Below are positions 34,999 to 43,108 of a stretch of DNA of 64,000 bases, piece by piece. Within the stretch, counting starts at the first letter, position 1, and the number at the start of each line of letters is the position of its first letter. The notes below the pieces were generated by a model. That model was not told the origin of the DNA. It searched no databases and saw only the letters and a program-made list of their open reading frames with translations. Source of the stretch: Myroides sp. NP-2 (lineage in GTDB: Bacteria; Bacteroidota; Bacteroidia; Flavobacteriales; Flavobacteriaceae). The position numbers were made by a program, and so were the translations under genes. Where the stretch lies: NCBI RefSeq assembly GCF_014145665.1, contig NZ_JACHTD010000003.1:186001-250000 (forward strand), in the 5' to 3' direction.

Positions 34999-35825
34999 TT
35001 AGGCACTGGATGACCGCCCCAACTGTTAGGACCTGTTTGTTCCCAAGCGATATCATGAGTAAAGATCATCTTGATATAGCCCCAGATAGCTAAAGAAAGT
35101 ACGAGGATAAAGAAAACGAGAAGAGCTGTCACAAAAAAGGGCACTTTATTTCCGTAAAATAAGGCATAGATTAGCAATCCATCAAAGAGGATCATCAGCA
35201 GAGGAATAAAAAAAGTAACCCCGATAAACTTAGCTCGCTGGAAGTAATTGGTCATGTCGTAATTCATTGCGTATAGCAAAACACCCCAGAAGACGAATGC
35301 TAAAGTGACCATAAAAATAAGCGCCCCTACAAACAGCGCCAATGCCCCAAATCCAAAACTCATGCCCTTTTGTGTTACCTCGTCATAATACACGGTAACA
35401 AATTCCCCTATCGTTGGTTTACTACTGGAGGAATAGGATACAGTATGCTCCACCAACTGACCAGATGCAGTTGTAAACTCAAGCGTTGGCGTAAACATTG
35501 TGGTTGTGGTACCCGCATCGCTATCGTGACTTTCATAGGTGGAATACGATATGACTTTGGCTGGATAGCGTTGACCATGCAGCAACAGTTGGGTTGATTT
35601 ATAGAGGGACGACCCCACCCCTATAGCACTTCCAATGGCAAAAACCATCAAAATAGTTACCACGAGAAAAACATAACCAAACCCGAGACATCCCAACGAT
35701 TCCTTGCCAGATTGCACGCGTCTTTGTCCAATTTTATAGGTAAGTAACAAGCCTACAAGCAGTGCTACAACTCCACTCCACCCATAGGTAGTTAAGGCAA
35801 GCGGAACTCCATGAAATAAAAGCAT
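34992..35825 (-). CDS. DUF3592 membrane protein
   Basis: 277 residues. Two N-terminal helices (VVALLVGLLLTYKI and VFLVVTILMVFAIGSAIG), then a soluble domain with the DUF3592 pattern (RYPAKVISYSTYESHD, FTPTLEFTTASGQLVEHTV, IGEFVTVYYDEVTQKG), then four more helices. The family has no known function. The gene's last codons (…CCTAAGAATTAG) overlap the point at which the Rhs cassette homology begins, so the cassette was joined exactly at its 3' end. It lies 17 nt downstream of another membrane protein with a similar helix-domain-helix layout. Confidence 0.8.
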   Translation of the reverse strand: MLLFHGVPLALTTYGWSGVVALLVGLLLTYKIGQRRVQSGKESLGCLGFGYVFLVVTILMVFAIGSAIGVGSSLYKSTQLLLHGQRYPAKVISYSTYESHDSDAGTTTTMFTPTLEFTTASGQLVEHTVSYSSSSKPTIGEFVTVYYDEVTQKGMSFGFGALALFVGALIFMVTLAFVFWGVLLYAMNYDMTNYFQRAKFIGVTFFIPLLMILFDGLLIYALFYGNKVPFFVTALLVFFILVLSLAIWGYIKMIFTHDIAWEQTGPNSWGGHPVPKN

Positions 35826-35842
35826 ACTCCTTGATTTTTCTT

Positions 35843-36655
35843 TTATTTATAACGGGAAGTCTCATGTTTAAACGTTCGCTTCTCTCGTTGAATCAAATCG
35901 TTATCGTGTTTACTTGCAGTATCGACTATAGTTACACTGTTATCCAAAACAGTAGTTGTATTTTCATATTGGGTTGTATTTCTCGGCATTTCGGGTTGAT
36001 TGCCCCAATATTTTCGCGCCTTTTGTATACGCGAAAGCACCACAATTAAAGAGTAAAGCCCATAAACGGCTAAAAAAGCAATAAAAAAAGTTTGCTCTTC
36101 TTCGTATGCAAAAATTCGGTATTGATAAAACACAGCAAGTACATAACCAAAAGTGAGTAAACGAAGGGGTTTTAGTAAAAGCCCCAAGGCTATTTTGCTG
36201 TTTCGAACTGCTTTTATAGTAGTATTAGAAACAAGTACGAGAAACGACAACAAAAGAGAAATTAGCAATCGAAGCACAAAAAAGCCAACCAAAAGGATCG
36301 CATAAGCAATTCCCAAATCTTCATAGGTGATCCAAAAAGTTGCCCCTGTTTCATCCATCAAAACCACTTGATCACCTTGACTAAAATAGTCCATGGTTAG
36401 ATCACTCACTCGATCAGCCACAATACCCCACGGAGATCCGTCCTCTTTTTCAAAAGTAATACCCCAATGGTTTTGCCCATAAGGATCTCGTAGCTGTTCA
36501 AATTTCCCGGTATATGGTTCTCCATTGAGGAGTGCAGTTGCCATTTGCAAGGGAATACGCCCTATAGAAGACAATAACGAACTCCCATACGACAGGAAGA
36601 CCAGCACAATAACAATAAGGAAGAAATTAATTCCTTTTCCTTGGTTCTTACTCAT
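35843..36655 (-). CDS. Multipass membrane protein of unknown family
   Basis: 270 residues from the ATG at 36655 (MSKNQGKGINFFLIVIVLVF); the frame runs to 36724 but the leader is poor. One helix is followed by an extracytoplasmic domain of about 100 residues (LLNGEPYTGKFEQLRDPYGQ, QGDQVVLMDETGATF), then three or four helices and a cytoplasmic hydrophilic tail. The layout mirrors the DUF3592 protein directly downstream, so they may be distant relatives that work together. No function recognised. Confidence 0.7.
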   Translation of the reverse strand: MSKNQGKGINFFLIVIVLVFLSYGSSLLSSIGRIPLQMATALLNGEPYTGKFEQLRDPYGQNHWGITFEKEDGSPWGIVADRVSDLTMDYFSQGDQVVLMDETGATFWITYEDLGIAYAILLVGFFVLRLLISLLLSFLVLVSNTTIKAVRNSKIALGLLLKPLRLLTFGYVLAVFYQYRIFAYEEEQTFFIAFLAVYGLYSLIVVLSRIQKARKYWGNQPEMPRNTTQYENTTTVLDNSVTIVDTASKHDNDLIQREKRTFKHETSRYK

Positions 36656-36724
36656 AGCACTTATTTTTTCTTTTTCATTTGGAGGCAAACAAATGTGATG
36701 CTTCCTCTCTGCAAGGTAACACAA

Positions 36725-37086
36725 TAAAAAAATATATTTCCATATTCTGCCAAAAAGGCAAAAAAAAGAGGCTGTTTACCCTCTTCATTCGCCTTTAGAA
36801 AACCAAGGACTACTTTACAATTGACCATAATCATTCACGAACGAGACACAACCCCTGCGCTATGACCTAGGATTAGCCACTATTGTTGTACCGATGCAGC
36901 GGAATGCGTGCAAGCGACCATGCTTGAGCAACAACAAGGACCAAGATTCCTTAGCGCATGCCAATGTAAGGCTGTAAAGCCTTTGGTCCACAGCACAAAA
37001 AACCCCACCTAAAAAATAGATGGGGTTATATTTGTTAGTCTTTTTAGACAGCCTTTTTAAGTGTAATAGAATAGTTTAAATTTATT
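36725..37086. other. Intergenic stretch, partly GC-richer than its surroundings
   Basis: 362 bp with no gene. About 36840-36990 is visibly richer in G and C (for example GATGCAGCGGAATGCGTGCA) than flanking DNA and contains only a 27-codon frame. The right end holds a terminator and an inverted copy of the AGGCTGTCTAAAAAG word (about 37037-37054). Confidence 0.45.
36997..37029 (-). terminator. Terminator of the CarboxypepD_reg-like gene
   Basis: On the minus strand AACCCCA/TGGGGTT arms (37021-37027 and 37001-37007) are followed by a T run. Confidence 0.65.
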
Positions 37087-37818
37087 TTACTCTTCTTTGA
37101 TAAACGTCAAAAACTCGTCATAATACTGCGCCAATAAGATTTGATATCCCTCGCTTCGATCTACCTTTATTTTATCAGTATCCGGTTGAGAAACAAAATA
37201 GATGACAAAAGCATCTAGGTGATATTCAGGAATACCTAAGTCTTTCATTAGATCTTCTCTTGGATATTGTTTGTAAAACGAGGCCATATTCATTTCAATA
37301 CGCTCGTATTCGATCATTTGTAGATCGCGTTTTCGCGTTCCGTTGAGTCGATTGATGATTGCATCGATGGTAATTCCCATTTTTAAATCGCTTGTTGCCA
37401 TGAATACGCGATTATTTCTATTGTATCGCTTCTCTGCGGGAGTCAATTTTTTAGTTCCGAAATCCATCTCACCTTCCCCAAATTCTTTCTTTACGATGAT
37501 AATCTCCTCCAATTTTTGTCCAGGTTTTACCAAAACAGGTGTAATGCGTTTGGTTTCCAAATCTCCCTCATCGATCACATACAACATCGTAGCACTATAT
37601 TCACTGGAGAAACGAAGGGTATCTCCCAAATGGGTTTGAATCAAGAAATATCCGGTTTGATCGGATTGAGTTTTTTCTTTCGTATTTTTATTTTCGATGG
37701 TAACTGGAACAATTTGTCCATTATACAATCGAACGCGCCCATCTAGTAAAGTAGCTCGTTGAGCATAAGCGCTCATGCCGATACACAACAGACTCAATAG
37801 TGCCAATAGCTTTTTCAT
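37087..37818 (-). CDS. Secreted protein with carboxypeptidase-regulatory-like domain
   Basis: 243 residues. The signal peptide ends SAYAQ, then a beta-sandwich of the CarboxypepD_reg-like type found at the N-terminus of TonB-dependent receptors (LLDGRVRLYNGQIVPVTIEN, SDQTGYFLIQTHLGDTLRFS). The C-terminal half is helical and charged (KKLTPAEKRYNRNNRVFMA). No barrel follows, so it is a free-standing periplasmic protein. Function unknown. Single gene, terminator at 36997-37029. Confidence 0.75.
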   Translation of the reverse strand: MKKLLALLSLLCIGMSAYAQRATLLDGRVRLYNGQIVPVTIENKNTKEKTQSDQTGYFLIQTHLGDTLRFSSEYSATMLYVIDEGDLETKRITPVLVKPGQKLEEIIIVKKEFGEGEMDFGTKKLTPAEKRYNRNNRVFMATSDLKMGITIDAIINRLNGTRKRDLQMIEYERIEMNMASFYKQYPREDLMKDLGIPEYHLDAFVIYFVSQPDTDKIKVDRSEGYQILLAQYYDEFLTFIKEE

Positions 37819-37871
37819 AGTGTTTTGGTTTGTTTGGATAAAGATATAATTACTTCAAAGAATAAAAAAAA

Positions 37872-38282
37872 TTATTCCTCTGCCATCTCATTTATTTTCT
37901 CCAACACATAGGCAGGAGGTACAGTAGGGCGTCCCGTTTTCATATCGACAAACACCAACATGGAATATCCCGTTGTTAATAACTCCCCTTGTTGGTTAAA
38001 GATTTCATAATCGAATTCTATTTTAACGCCTGTGCACTGTTTAAAAATAGTGCGAACACAAAGGTCTTCATCGTATTTTGCTGGCTTTTTGTAGTTCATA
38101 GTTAGTGACACAACGGGCAACATAATCCCCAATTCCTCCATTCGTTTGTAGGAAATTCCCAAATTGCGCAACCATTCAACTCGCCCAATCTCAAAGTATT
38201 GCGCATAGTTCCCATGATATACTACGCCCATCTGATCTGTTTCAGCATAACGCACCCGTACGGTGTAATCGAATTTTTTCAT
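37872..38282 (-). CDS. Acyl-CoA thioesterase, YbgC/FadM hotdog family
   Basis: 136 residues. The hotdog signature RYAETDQMGVVYHGNYAQYF carries the catalytic Asp16 and His23. The family hydrolyses short or aromatic acyl-CoA thioesters, and YbgC in proteobacteria associates with acyl carrier proteins. Length and fold are complete. It is divergent from dnaA with 187 bp between their starts. Confidence 0.9.
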   Translation of the reverse strand: MKKFDYTVRVRYAETDQMGVVYHGNYAQYFEIGRVEWLRNLGISYKRMEELGIMLPVVSLTMNYKKPAKYDEDLCVRTIFKQCTGVKIEFDYEIFNQQGELLTTGYSMLVFVDMKTGRPTVPPAYVLEKINEMAEE

Positions 38283-38469
38283 ATTCCTTTTAATTATATT
38301 TGACTAATTGAATTATAAATGTACTTACCATTTTTTTTTGAAAATTACAATGACCTAATCGTTTTTTTATCCCAAAAATTGTTCACATATTTGCCATCTG
38401 ATTCGACACCGACATCAATCCAAAAAACATTCAAAAATAGTAACTGTTTTTTTAAAAATCTAACCAAAA

Positions 38470-39909
38470 ATGCACGAATACAAAGACATGACAGCGCAAT
38501 CTGCTTGGAATGCTTGTCTTGAATTCATAAAGGACAACATAGGCGAACAAGCATTCAAGACTTGGTTCATGCCTATTAAAGCCATTGAATTAACTGAAGA
38601 CAAGTTATATATACAAGTGCCTAGTAAATTCTTCTACGAATGGCTAGAAGAGCACTATGTAAGCATATTGAAGGTTGCATTGACAAAAGTGTTAGGTGGC
38701 AATGCAAAGTTACTATATAAAATACAGATGGAAAATGTATCGGGCAACAAGCAGCCCTATACAGAACAGTTACCTAGTTCGCAACGAGGTCCTGTGAAAC
38801 CACAAGAATTGGATGTTCCTGTTCAGAACAAAAACCCTGAACTAAAAAATCCATTCATCATTCCTGGTATTCGAAATGTAAAGATTGAATCCCAATTAAA
38901 TTCAAACTATTCATTTGATAACTTCCTAGAAGGAGATGCAAACCGCTTAGCGCGTTCTGCGGGAATGGCTGTATCTAAAAAACCAGGAGGTACTTCCTTC
39001 AACCCTTTGTTGATTTTTGGTGGCGTTGGATTAGGTAAAACACACTTAGCTCATGCCATTGGTGTAGAAATTAAAGAATATTTCCCTGATAAAACTGTTT
39101 TATATATTTCAGCAGAAGTATTCACCCAACAATACGTAGACTCAGTACGTAAACAAACGAGAAATGACTTTATCTATTTTTATCAATTAATTGATGTATT
39201 AATTGTCGATGATATTCAATTCTTGTCCGGTAAGTCTGGAACACAAGATGTGTTTTTCCACATTTTCAACCACTTACATCAAAATGGAAAACAAGTAATT
39301 CTAACTTCAGATAAGGCTCCTGTAGACATGCAAGATATCGAGCAACGCTTGTTATCTCGTTTCAAATGGGGCTTGTCAGCAGAGATTCAAACACCAGATT
39401 TTGAAACTCGCGTGAAGATTGTTAAACATATTTTATACCGTGATGGGGTAACAATGCCTGAAAACATCATCGAGTATATGGCTAAAAACGTATCGACCAA
39501 CGTGCGTGAATTAGAAGGGGCTATTATTTCGTTAATCGCACAGTCTTCGTTCAACAAACAAGAGGTAACGATTGATTTAGCTCGTCAAGTGATTGAGAAA
39601 TTCATCAAGCATACGCAGAAAGAAATTTCCATTGACTACATCCAAAAAGTGGTATCTGATTACTTCGAAATGGATATAGAAACACTGAAATCCAAAACGA
39701 GAAAGCGCAATATTGTACAAGCCAGACAATTAGCTATGTTCTTTGCTAAGAAATACACCAAAGCATCCTTGGCCAACATTGGTTCACAAATTGGAAAACG
39801 CGATCACGCTACTGTATTACACGCTTGCAAAACTGTCGATAACTTATTGGAAACAGACAAAGAATTCAAGAAGTTTCACGATGAAATTAACCAAAAGTTC
39901 AATATGTAA
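38470..39909 (+). CDS. dnaA: Chromosomal replication initiator DnaA
   Basis: 479 residues with all four domains: domain I (AWNACLEFIKDNIGEQAFKT), a short linker, the AAA+ core with Walker A GGVGLGKTHLAHA, Walker B VLIVDDIQFLSG and the arginine finger region QRLLSRFKWGL, and DNA-binding domain IV with the signature GKRDHATVLHACKTVDNL. It binds DnaA boxes and opens oriC. The ATG at 38488 (MTAQSAWN) is an alternative start that aligns better with relatives. No cluster of DnaA boxes was seen around the gene, so oriC is not claimed here. The stop overlaps the next start in TAATG. Confidence 0.97.
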   Translation: MHEYKDMTAQSAWNACLEFIKDNIGEQAFKTWFMPIKAIELTEDKLYIQVPSKFFYEWLEEHYVSILKVALTKVLGGNAKLLYKIQMENVSGNKQPYTEQLPSSQRGPVKPQELDVPVQNKNPELKNPFIIPGIRNVKIESQLNSNYSFDNFLEGDANRLARSAGMAVSKKPGGTSFNPLLIFGGVGLGKTHLAHAIGVEIKEYFPDKTVLYISAEVFTQQYVDSVRKQTRNDFIYFYQLIDVLIVDDIQFLSGKSGTQDVFFHIFNHLHQNGKQVILTSDKAPVDMQDIEQRLLSRFKWGLSAEIQTPDFETRVKIVKHILYRDGVTMPENIIEYMAKNVSTNVRELEGAIISLIAQSSFNKQEVTIDLARQVIEKFIKHTQKEISIDYIQKVVSDYFEMDIETLKSKTRKRNIVQARQLAMFFAKKYTKASLANIGSQIGKRDHATVLHACKTVDNLLETDKEFKKFHDEINQKFNM

Positions 39910-40367
39910 TGAAAGCAAAAGTACTGATGGTATGTTTAGGCAATATTTGTAGGTCTCCTTTAGCAGAAGGAATTTTACAAGCTAAACTTCCTCAAGAACA
40001 CTTTTTAGTTGATTCTGCCGGAACGGGCAATTGGCATGTAGGTGAGTTACCTGATCCACGCTCAATTGAAGTGGCGAAAAAATACGGAATTGATTTGACC
40101 ACACAGCGTGCAAGACAGTTTAAAAAGAGTGATTTCAGTACCTTTGACTACATTTTCGTCATGGATCAATCGAATTACAACAACGTAATCCAACTAACAG
40201 AAAATCAAGAAGAAAAAAATAAGGTCCGCCTACTTTTAGACGTACTTGATGAAACGAAAAAAGCGGAAGTTCCAGATCCGTATTACGGAGGTCCCGATGG
40301 ATTTGAACACGTTTTTCAACTGATTGATGAGGCTTGTAACCTGATCGCTAAAAATTTAAAATCTTAG
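39909..40367 (+). CDS. Low-molecular-weight protein tyrosine phosphatase
   Basis: 152 residues. The P-loop VCLGNICRSP (Cys9, Arg15) and the general acid motif DPYY are intact. Such enzymes remove phosphate from tyrosine on proteins, often regulating exopolysaccharide kinases or arsenate reduction. It is coupled to dnaA by TAATG, an arrangement common in Flavobacteriia, and ends at a hairpin terminator (40384-40414). Confidence 0.92.
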   Translation: MKAKVLMVCLGNICRSPLAEGILQAKLPQEHFLVDSAGTGNWHVGELPDPRSIEVAKKYGIDLTTQRARQFKKSDFSTFDYIFVMDQSNYNNVIQLTENQEEKNKVRLLLDVLDETKKAEVPDPYYGGPDGFEHVFQLIDEACNLIAKNLKS

Positions 40368-40383
40368 TTATTTATAACCTATA

Positions 40384-40414
40384 AACAAGGAAGAAATTGC
40401 ATTTCTTCCTTTTG
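40384..40414 (+). terminator. Terminator after the dnaA-phosphatase operon
   Basis: AAGGAAGAAAT/ATTTCTTCCTT stem with a short loop, followed by TTTGTTTTTT. Confidence 0.75.
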
Positions 40415-40443
40415 TTTTTTATAGGCGGATTGACTTACCTTTG
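40411..40443 (+). promoter_or_regulatory. Promoter of the RsmI-like methyltransferase
   Basis: TTTG (40411-40414), 21-nt spacer and TACCTTTG (40436-40443). It overlaps the start of the longer reading frame (40441), so the ATG at 40471 is preferred. Confidence 0.6.
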
Positions 40444-40470
40444 CAAATAAAAATAACAGTTCCTCAAATT

Positions 40471-41193
40471 ATGGATAAAGCTACTCACACGGGAACCTTG
40501 TATATGATTCCTACCACATTAGGAGACAACGAACCTATGCAAGTACTTCCTCAAGCTGTAAAAGACACGATCGATCGATTGTCTATTTTCATTGTAGAAA
40601 ACGAAAAAACGGTTCGCAAATTTATCAAGCGAATTGCTCCAGATAAAAAACAGTCGGAATTAATCTTATTCCCCCTAAACAAACACACTGATCCTTCAAC
40701 CTTTAAGCAATATATACAACCGCTACTAGAAGGCAAAGACGTCGGTGTAATCAGCGAGGCAGGGTGTCCTGGGATTGCTGATCCAGGTGCAGCCATTGTT
40801 GAACTCGCCCACAAACAAAATATTCGCGTATTGCCTTTGGTAGGTCCATCTTCTATCCTACTCGCCCTAATGGCTTCGGGAATGAATGGCCAAAGTTTTG
40901 CTTTTAACGGTTATTTACCCATCGATAAAAACGAAAAGAAAAGCGAACTAAAAACCTTTGAACGCCTGTCGTTTGAGAAAAGTCAATCCCAAATTTTTAT
41001 TGAAACGCCTTATAGAAACAATCAATTACTACAAGATTTAGTCCAAGTCCTTCACCCTAATACGCTGTTGTGTATCGCTTGTGATATCACCTTAGAAAGT
41101 GAATTCATCCAAACAAAACCCATATCCGCTTGGAAACGAACAACGATTGATTTACATAAAAGACCTTGTATTTTTATTCTACACAAGAATTGA
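40471..41193 (+). CDS. Tetrapyrrole-methylase family methyltransferase (RsmI-like)
   Basis: 240 residues from MDKATHTGTLYMIPTTLGDN. Family motifs are FIVENEKTVRKFIKRI, ISEAGCPGIADPG (compare SDAGTPGISDPG in RsmI), LPLVGPSSILLALMASG and FIETPYRNN. RsmI 2'-O-methylates C1402 of 16S rRNA; this Bacteroidota relative is a separate branch, so the substrate is probably but not certainly rRNA. The start is set by the promoter at 40411-40443. Confidence 0.85.
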   Translation: MDKATHTGTLYMIPTTLGDNEPMQVLPQAVKDTIDRLSIFIVENEKTVRKFIKRIAPDKKQSELILFPLNKHTDPSTFKQYIQPLLEGKDVGVISEAGCPGIADPGAAIVELAHKQNIRVLPLVGPSSILLALMASGMNGQSFAFNGYLPIDKNEKKSELKTFERLSFEKSQSQIFIETPYRNNQLLQDLVQVLHPNTLLCIACDITLESEFIQTKPISAWKRTTIDLHKRPCIFILHKN

Positions 41194-41220
41194 TGAAAAA
41201 TGAGATACCGAAACGCAGCG

Positions 41221-41262
41221 TAAGTTCATCAAATACTAAATATAAAATCAGTGAGATAAACG
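41221..41262 (+). repeat. Single diverged copy of the 42-bp repeat
   Basis: TTCATCAAATACTAAATATA...GTGAGATAAA resembles the tandem units at 45518-45641 (TTCATCGAACACCAAAACAA...GGTGAGATA). It lies just before a terminator hairpin. Confidence 0.5.
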
Positions 41263-41303
41263 GGAGAAGGAGTGAATTTTAGATTATACTAGATTAGACA
41301 TAT

Positions 41304-41343
41304 AAAAAAGGGATGAGTTTATATAAAAACTCATCCCTTTTTT
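41304..41343. terminator. Bidirectional terminator
   Basis: AAAAAAGGGATGAGTTT/AAACTCATCCCTTTTTT with a 6-nt loop, between the convergent methyltransferase and thioredoxin-like lipoprotein. Confidence 0.85.
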
Positions 41344-41386
41344 ATTGAAGAAGAACTGCAAGTCAAATTGAAAATTCACTCCATTC

Positions 41387-42061
41387 TTATTTTTTCACCT
41401 TAATTGTACAACCAATAGCTACAGTTGTCGTTTGTTCGATCGCTTTTCCCGCGAGTAAGGCATCGACTGCATTCTCTACGTATTTTTCAGACACCTGGCT
41501 TTCATCCTCATAGTTATCATCAATAGCCCCGATGTATTTTACGATATACTTTGCTGCTTCTTTTTGTAAAACAAAGACATGAGGGGTTTTAGTAGCCCCA
41601 TATTGCGGATAAATTTTTTGTCTCTCATCTAGCAGATAGGGAAAAGTAAAACCTCTTTCCTTTGCTCTTACCTTCATTAATTCAAGTCCATCTTCTGGTT
41701 GCACAACAGGATCGTTAGGGTTAATTGCAATTACAGGATACCCCAATGCTTTGTATTTCGTATCTAATGCGATAATGCGCTTTTCATACGCTTGAGCATA
41801 GGGACAGTGGTTACAAGTAAAAATAACGATAAAACCTTTGGCTTCTTTAAAATCTGCCAGGCTGTGTTTTTTATCATCCGTTCCCAAGAGACTAAAATCT
41901 GTTGCGGCATCGCCTATCTTATAGCCCAAAACGCCTTTAAAGTCATTTACAGGCTCTATCACTTCTTCCGTAGGAGCAATTACCCCTGCGTCTTTTACTT
42001 CTTTCTTGCACCCAATAAACGCAAGACTACAGCATACTGCTAAAACTAAATTTCTCCACAT
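41387..42061 (-). CDS. Peroxiredoxin/thioredoxin-fold lipoprotein (CNHCPY)
   Basis: 224 residues. The lipoprotein signal AVCCSLAFIGC is followed by an AhpC/TSA-like domain: IGDAATDFSLLGTDDKKHSL, FTCNHCPYAQAYEKR with a CxxC active site, and the cis-Pro segment GATKTPHVFVL. The CNHCPY group is found in many Bacteroidota as thioredoxin family protein. It probably handles disulphides or peroxides in the periplasm. Ten nt downstream of a second thioredoxin-fold lipoprotein, so the two form an operon. Confidence 0.88.
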   Translation of the reverse strand: MWRNLVLAVCCSLAFIGCKKEVKDAGVIAPTEEVIEPVNDFKGVLGYKIGDAATDFSLLGTDDKKHSLADFKEAKGFIVIFTCNHCPYAQAYEKRIIALDTKYKALGYPVIAINPNDPVVQPEDGLELMKVRAKERGFTFPYLLDERQKIYPQYGATKTPHVFVLQKEAAKYIVKYIGAIDDNYEDESQVSEKYVENAVDALLAGKAIEQTTTVAIGCTIKVKK

Positions 42062-42071
42062 ATATTTCTTA

Positions 42072-42569
42072 TTAAATTAATTTCTTCAACGCTTCGTAGG
42101 ACAAAACTCCCTCGTGAAAATAAATTTGTTTGCCATTTTTATAAACTGCTGTAGCAGGTATTGCTCCGCTCCAATTCTTATGTACAAGGGGAATCCATTC
42201 ATTCATCCGCTTTACATCAGCTAACAACACCACGGGAGGTGTGAGTTGATGCTCCTTGATAAAGGGCTGTACTTTGGTTTCAAAATCACCAGAACGATCC
42301 AAGCTTACCAATACAAGTTCCATTTTTACCTTGTCTTTATAATCCTGATAAAACTGAACAAAATCAGGTAGTTCTTGTACACAAGGCACACACCAAGTCG
42401 CCCAAAAATTAACGATATAAATCTTGTCGTCTTCTTGATTTACCGCTTCTAAAAGTACAGTGTAATCCTTAATTATACCTGTTAAGGCAAAAGGCTTGCC
42501 TTGCGTTGCTTCCTTTTTGCAACTACTTGTTAATAAAATAAGTAGGGCTATTAAAAAATATCGACTCAT
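42072..42569 (-). CDS. TlpA-like thioredoxin lipoprotein
   Basis: 165 residues from MSRYFLIALLILLTSSC, a lipobox signal; the frame extends to 42584. The domain contains YIVNFWATWCVPCVQELPDF with the redox pair WCVPC and the cis-Pro segment GAIPATAVYKNGKQI. Relatives reduce disulphides in periplasmic proteins, for example during cytochrome c maturation. It is directly upstream of the CNHCPY lipoprotein, and the pair may exchange electrons or share substrates (inference). Confidence 0.9.
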   Translation of the reverse strand: MSRYFLIALLILLTSSCKKEATQGKPFALTGIIKDYTVLLEAVNQEDDKIYIVNFWATWCVPCVQELPDFVQFYQDYKDKVKMELVLVSLDRSGDFETKVQPFIKEHQLTPPVVLLADVKRMNEWIPLVHKNWSGAIPATAVYKNGKQIYFHEGVLSYEALKKLI

Positions 42570-42634
42570 AGTATATTTCATCAAGGTGTTCTACAAATAT
42601 AATTTTTTTAGTCAAAAAAAACATCCCTATACCC

Positions 42635-42674
42635 AAACAAAAATAGCGAAGCATATGCTTCGCTATTTTTGTTT
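42635..42674. terminator. Perfect 40-bp palindrome, terminator of the small membrane protein gene
   Basis: All positions pair about the centre 42654/42655 with no loop (core AGCGAAGCATATGCTTCGCT). It lies 11 nt past the stop at 42685 on the minus strand and has A and T runs at its ends. Confidence 0.75.
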
Positions 42675-42684
42675 TCTATTTGTT

Positions 42685-43005
42685 TTACTTTTCTACTTTT
42701 TCTTTGGGATAAATAAATCCTAATCCCATACGCGTCAACATTTTTTTGACAAAATTCCAAAAGAACTCCCGTTGACCAAATAAAGTCCCGATACAAATCA
42801 GGATGACCTTATACATGGGAAAAATAATTAAAACATACAACACCCAATACAACAAAGGATGTGTCAATCCTCTTTCTATGCCTAAATAAGTCAAAATAGG
42901 TTTCGAAATAAACGCAGCAGTTGAACCTGTAATTGCAAATACCACTAATATAATTCCCACTTGGAAATTAGAAGTAAGTCCCCAACGTTGCTTTAACTTT
43001 TCCAT
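42685..43005 (-). CDS. Small conserved membrane protein (DUF6787-like)
   Basis: 106 residues. MEKLKQRWGLTSNFQVGIIL starts a helix that runs to about residue 36; a second helix spans about 50-78 (LLYWVLYVLIIFPMYKVILI) and GQREFFWNFVKKMLTRMG is an amphipathic C-terminal helix. I associate this with a small Flavobacteriia membrane family (DUF6787, from memory, unverified). Function unknown. Single gene with a palindromic terminator. Confidence 0.7.
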   Translation of the reverse strand: MEKLKQRWGLTSNFQVGIILVVFAITGSTAAFISKPILTYLGIERGLTHPLLYWVLYVLIIFPMYKVILICIGTLFGQREFFWNFVKKMLTRMGLGFIYPKEKVEK

Positions 43006-43074
43006 TTATTTATTTTAATTCTAAACAAAAGTAGTTCTTTTTAGAGTAGTAAAAAACTAATTTTTCTTAAAATA

Positions 43075-43102
43075 TAAAAGCCATTCGTCCGAATGGCTTT
43101 TA
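43075..43102 (-). terminator. Terminator of the threonine aldolase gene
   Basis: TAAAAGCCATTCG/CGAATGGCTTTTA around a 2-nt centre, just beyond the stop at 43109. Confidence 0.75.
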
Positions 43103-43108
43103 CTTATA

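Noticed and set aside
38283..38469. Possible oriC beside dnaA
   Set aside because: Only loose matches to a DnaA box (such as TTGTTCACA) were seen; no cluster and no unwinding element with repeats could be supported.
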